DNA of 6,480 nt from Alphaproteobacteria bacterium (GTDB taxonomy: Bacteria > Pseudomonadota > Alphaproteobacteria > Micropepsales > Micropepsaceae): assembly GCA_015654715.1 (NCBI GenBank), contig JAATGK010000306.1:1-6480 (forward strand). Direction: 5' to 3'. Each line of letters starts with the position of its first letter. The first letter of the stretch is position 1. The position numbers and the translations under genes are program-made. Shown piece by piece: positions 5,081 to 6,480 of this stretch. Under the pieces are notes generated by a model. That model was not told the DNA's origin and searched no databases. It worked only from the letters and a program-made list of their open reading frames with translations.

Positions 5081-6304
5081 TCACGCCAGCGACGCCGCCT
5101 TGAAGCCGGAGCGCAGCGCCCCTTCGATGGTGGCGGGAAGCCCGGTCTGGGTCCAATCCCCGGCGAGCACAAGATTTTTCCACGCCGTTTTCGCCGGCGG
5201 TCGAAGCGCATCCTGCTCGGGCGTGGCGGCAAAGGTGGCGCGCTTTTCCTTGACGATCTGCCACACCGGCAGCACCGGCGGCAAACCCAGCGCCTTGGCG
5301 ACATCGCCCCACAACGTGCAAGCGAGGTCCTCGCGATCGCGATCGACGATGGCATCGGCGCCGCTGACGGTGACCGAAATGCGATCCGGGAAGGTGAAAA
5401 TCCATTCCGCCGTGCCGCCGATCACGCCGAGTATTTTGGAGGCTTCCGGCGGCGGCGCAATCTTGAAATGGGCGTTGACGATGGCGCGAAATTCGGTCGG
5501 CACGCGAAGACCGGGCACCAGATCCTTGGCCACCCATGGCGGCACCGCCAGCACGACGCGATCTTCCGGCGCCACCGGCACCGTGTTCTCGGGGAATTCG
5601 AGCGCCAGAATAGTGTCGTGATCGTAAATGATCCGGCGCAAGCGCTGACCGAAATGGACCAAGGCGTGCCGGTCGGTGAGCGTCTTCAGCGCCGGCTCGA
5701 TGAAGGCAGCGCCGAGATTGGGGTGGGCGATGCGCGGACGATAGGCGCGCCCGCCTTTGGCCAGCGTCTCTTTCAGCACTGCCGCCGCCAGCCTCGCCGA
5801 GCCCGTCTTAGGATCGGTGTTGAGGATGGCCAGCAGCACCGGCCCCATCATCTTGTCCCACAGCGGCCCCTGGCACGGCATCAAGTCGGCAACGCTCGCG
5901 GCGGGACCGGCCGCCAGCAGGCCGCCGAGGCGCACATAATCGAGCGGCGTGGTGCCGGGCACGCGGCGCCTGGCCGAAAAAATCCACCACGGCAGCGGGC
6001 CTTCGTTGGGCCGAAGCTGCCAGCGCGCACCGCTGCCCAGATCGACGAAGGAAAACTCCGCCCGCTCGGGACCGGCTAGCGCATCGCGGGCGCCAATTTT
6101 TTTCAGGAACGACTGCACCGCCGGATTGCCCGACAGCACGAGGTGATTGCCGTTGTCGATGATGCCGTCGAGCGTCGCATCATAATAGGAGCGACAGCGC
6201 CCGCCGGCATGACCGGCCGCTTCGTAAACGACGACCTCCGATTCCGCTGCCGTCACCGCGGCCGCGAGACCCGCCAGTCCGGTGCCGACGACGAGCGTCT
6301 TCAT
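5081..6304 (-). CDS. hpnE: Hydroxysqualene reductase/dehydroxylase HpnE (FAD-dependent)
   Basis: HpnE is the flavoenzyme that converts hydroxysqualene to squalene, the third step of the HpnC-HpnD-HpnE route from farnesyl diphosphate. The 407-residue protein has an N-terminal Rossmann FAD motif G7-T-G9-L-A-G12, then the acidic E28 that binds the adenosine ribose and the GGRCRS segment (34-39). This is the amine oxidase/phytoene desaturase pattern. The C-terminal FAD motif LVLAGDWTQTGLPATIEGAL (378-397) is also typical of the HpnE family. Length is normal and no domain is missing. The ATG at 6302-6304 overlaps the hpnD stop as ATGA, so the two are translationally coupled. A phytoene-type desaturase is the superfamily alternative, but the hpnD neighbour and the C-terminal motif favour HpnE. 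Confidence 0.94.
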   Translation of the reverse strand: MKTLVVGTGLAGLAAAVTAAESEVVVYEAAGHAGGRCRSYYDATLDGIIDNGNHLVLSGNPAVQSFLKKIGARDALAGPERAEFSFVDLGSGARWQLRPNEGPLPWWIFSARRRVPGTTPLDYVRLGGLLAAGPAASVADLMPCQGPLWDKMMGPVLLAILNTDPKTGSARLAAAVLKETLAKGGRAYRPRIAHPNLGAAFIEPALKTLTDRHALVHFGQRLRRIIYDHDTILALEFPENTVPVAPEDRVVLAVPPWVAKDLVPGLRVPTEFRAIVNAHFKIAPPPEASKILGVIGGTAEWIFTFPDRISVTVSGADAIVDRDREDLACTLWGDVAKALGLPPVLPVWQIVKEKRATFAATPEQDALRPPAKTAWKNLVLAGDWTQTGLPATIEGALRSGFKAASLA

Positions 6305-6480
6305 GCCGCGATCCCGTAGCGCAGCGCCAGCCAGCCGAGCAGCATCTTCGGCACTTTCACGCGCGCGCGCGGCGGCGCCCAGCCTTGCTCGTCCATGCGT
6401 TTGAGGATTTCCGCATAGACCGCGCCCATCAGCTTCGGCGCCCGCAAATCGCCTTTCGGCCGCGCCGCCATGATCACGGC
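6301..6480 (-). CDS. hpnD: Presqualene diphosphate synthase HpnD, C-terminal part (5' end outside window)
   Basis: The minus-strand frame is open from the window edge to TGA at 6301-6303, giving 59 residues that contain AARPKGDLRAPKLMGAVYAE, then ILKRMDEQGWAPPRARVKVP and a hydrophobic end. This is the conserved C-terminus of squalene/phytoene synthase family proteins of the HpnD type, which condense two farnesyl diphosphates to presqualene diphosphate. The catalytic DxxxD motifs lie in the missing N-terminal part, so activity cannot be judged here. Its stop overlaps the hpnE start by four bases. HpnC or another squalene/phytoene synthase homologue is the alternative, but the tail and the order next to hpnE favour HpnD. 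Confidence 0.88.
   Translation of the reverse strand, partial: AVIMAARPKGDLRAPKLMGAVYAEILKRMDEQGWAPPRARVKVPKMLLGWLALRYGIAA

Noticed and set aside
5024..6079. 351-codon plus-strand open frame opposite hpnE
   Set aside because: It is the antisense shadow of hpnE in GC-rich DNA: Arg/Gly/His-rich, with no recognisable motif, while hpnE on the other strand has clear FAD motifs.

Overview
The window is a hopanoid (bacterial triterpenoid lipid) biosynthesis and transport locus from an alphaproteobacterium. The assignment to Alphaproteobacteria rests on three things: the HpnD/HpnE/HpnG/HpnH/HpnM/HpnN gene set, GC-rich codon use, and a two-hairpin intergenic repeat starting CTAGAGC that resembles the RIME/Bru-RS-like elements of Rhizobiales and relatives. 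The order or genus cannot be fixed from this sequence. No new biological system is visible. The interest lies in the gene arrangement, non-ATG starts, overlapping gene ends and intergenic repeats.

Layout from left to right. Positions 1-117 (+) are the last 38 codons of a membrane transporter, very probably the hopanoid RND exporter HpnN. Positions 118-381 have no gene; they hold a long imperfect inverted repeat and an intrinsic terminator between convergent genes. On the minus strand follow hpnM (382-993, MlaC/Ttg2D-like periplasmic protein) and, upstream of it, ispA (1076-1972, farnesyl diphosphate synthase). A 207-bp divergent promoter region (1973-2179) separates these from a plus-strand pair: ispH (2180-3106, last enzyme of the MEP pathway) and hpnH (3118-4296, radical SAM adenosylhopane synthase, TTG start). 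hpnH runs 57 bp into the end of convergent hpnG (4240-4905, minus, GTG start, adenosylhopane phosphorylase). A 175-bp gap (4906-5080) carries the two-hairpin repeat. The minus-strand pair hpnE (5081-6304) and hpnD (6301-6480, cut by the window edge) follows, joined by a 4-bp ATGA overlap.

How the genes work together. IspH makes IPP/DMAPP, and IspA condenses them to farnesyl diphosphate. HpnD (with HpnC, not in the window) and HpnE turn two FPP into squalene. Squalene-hopene cyclase (HpnF/Shc, not in the window) makes hopene. HpnH adds the adenosyl group and HpnG removes adenine, starting the C35 side chain. HpnN and HpnM probably move hopanoids toward the outer membrane. The window therefore links isoprenoid precursor supply (ispH, ispA) directly to dedicated hopanoid genes on both arms of one divergent promoter region.
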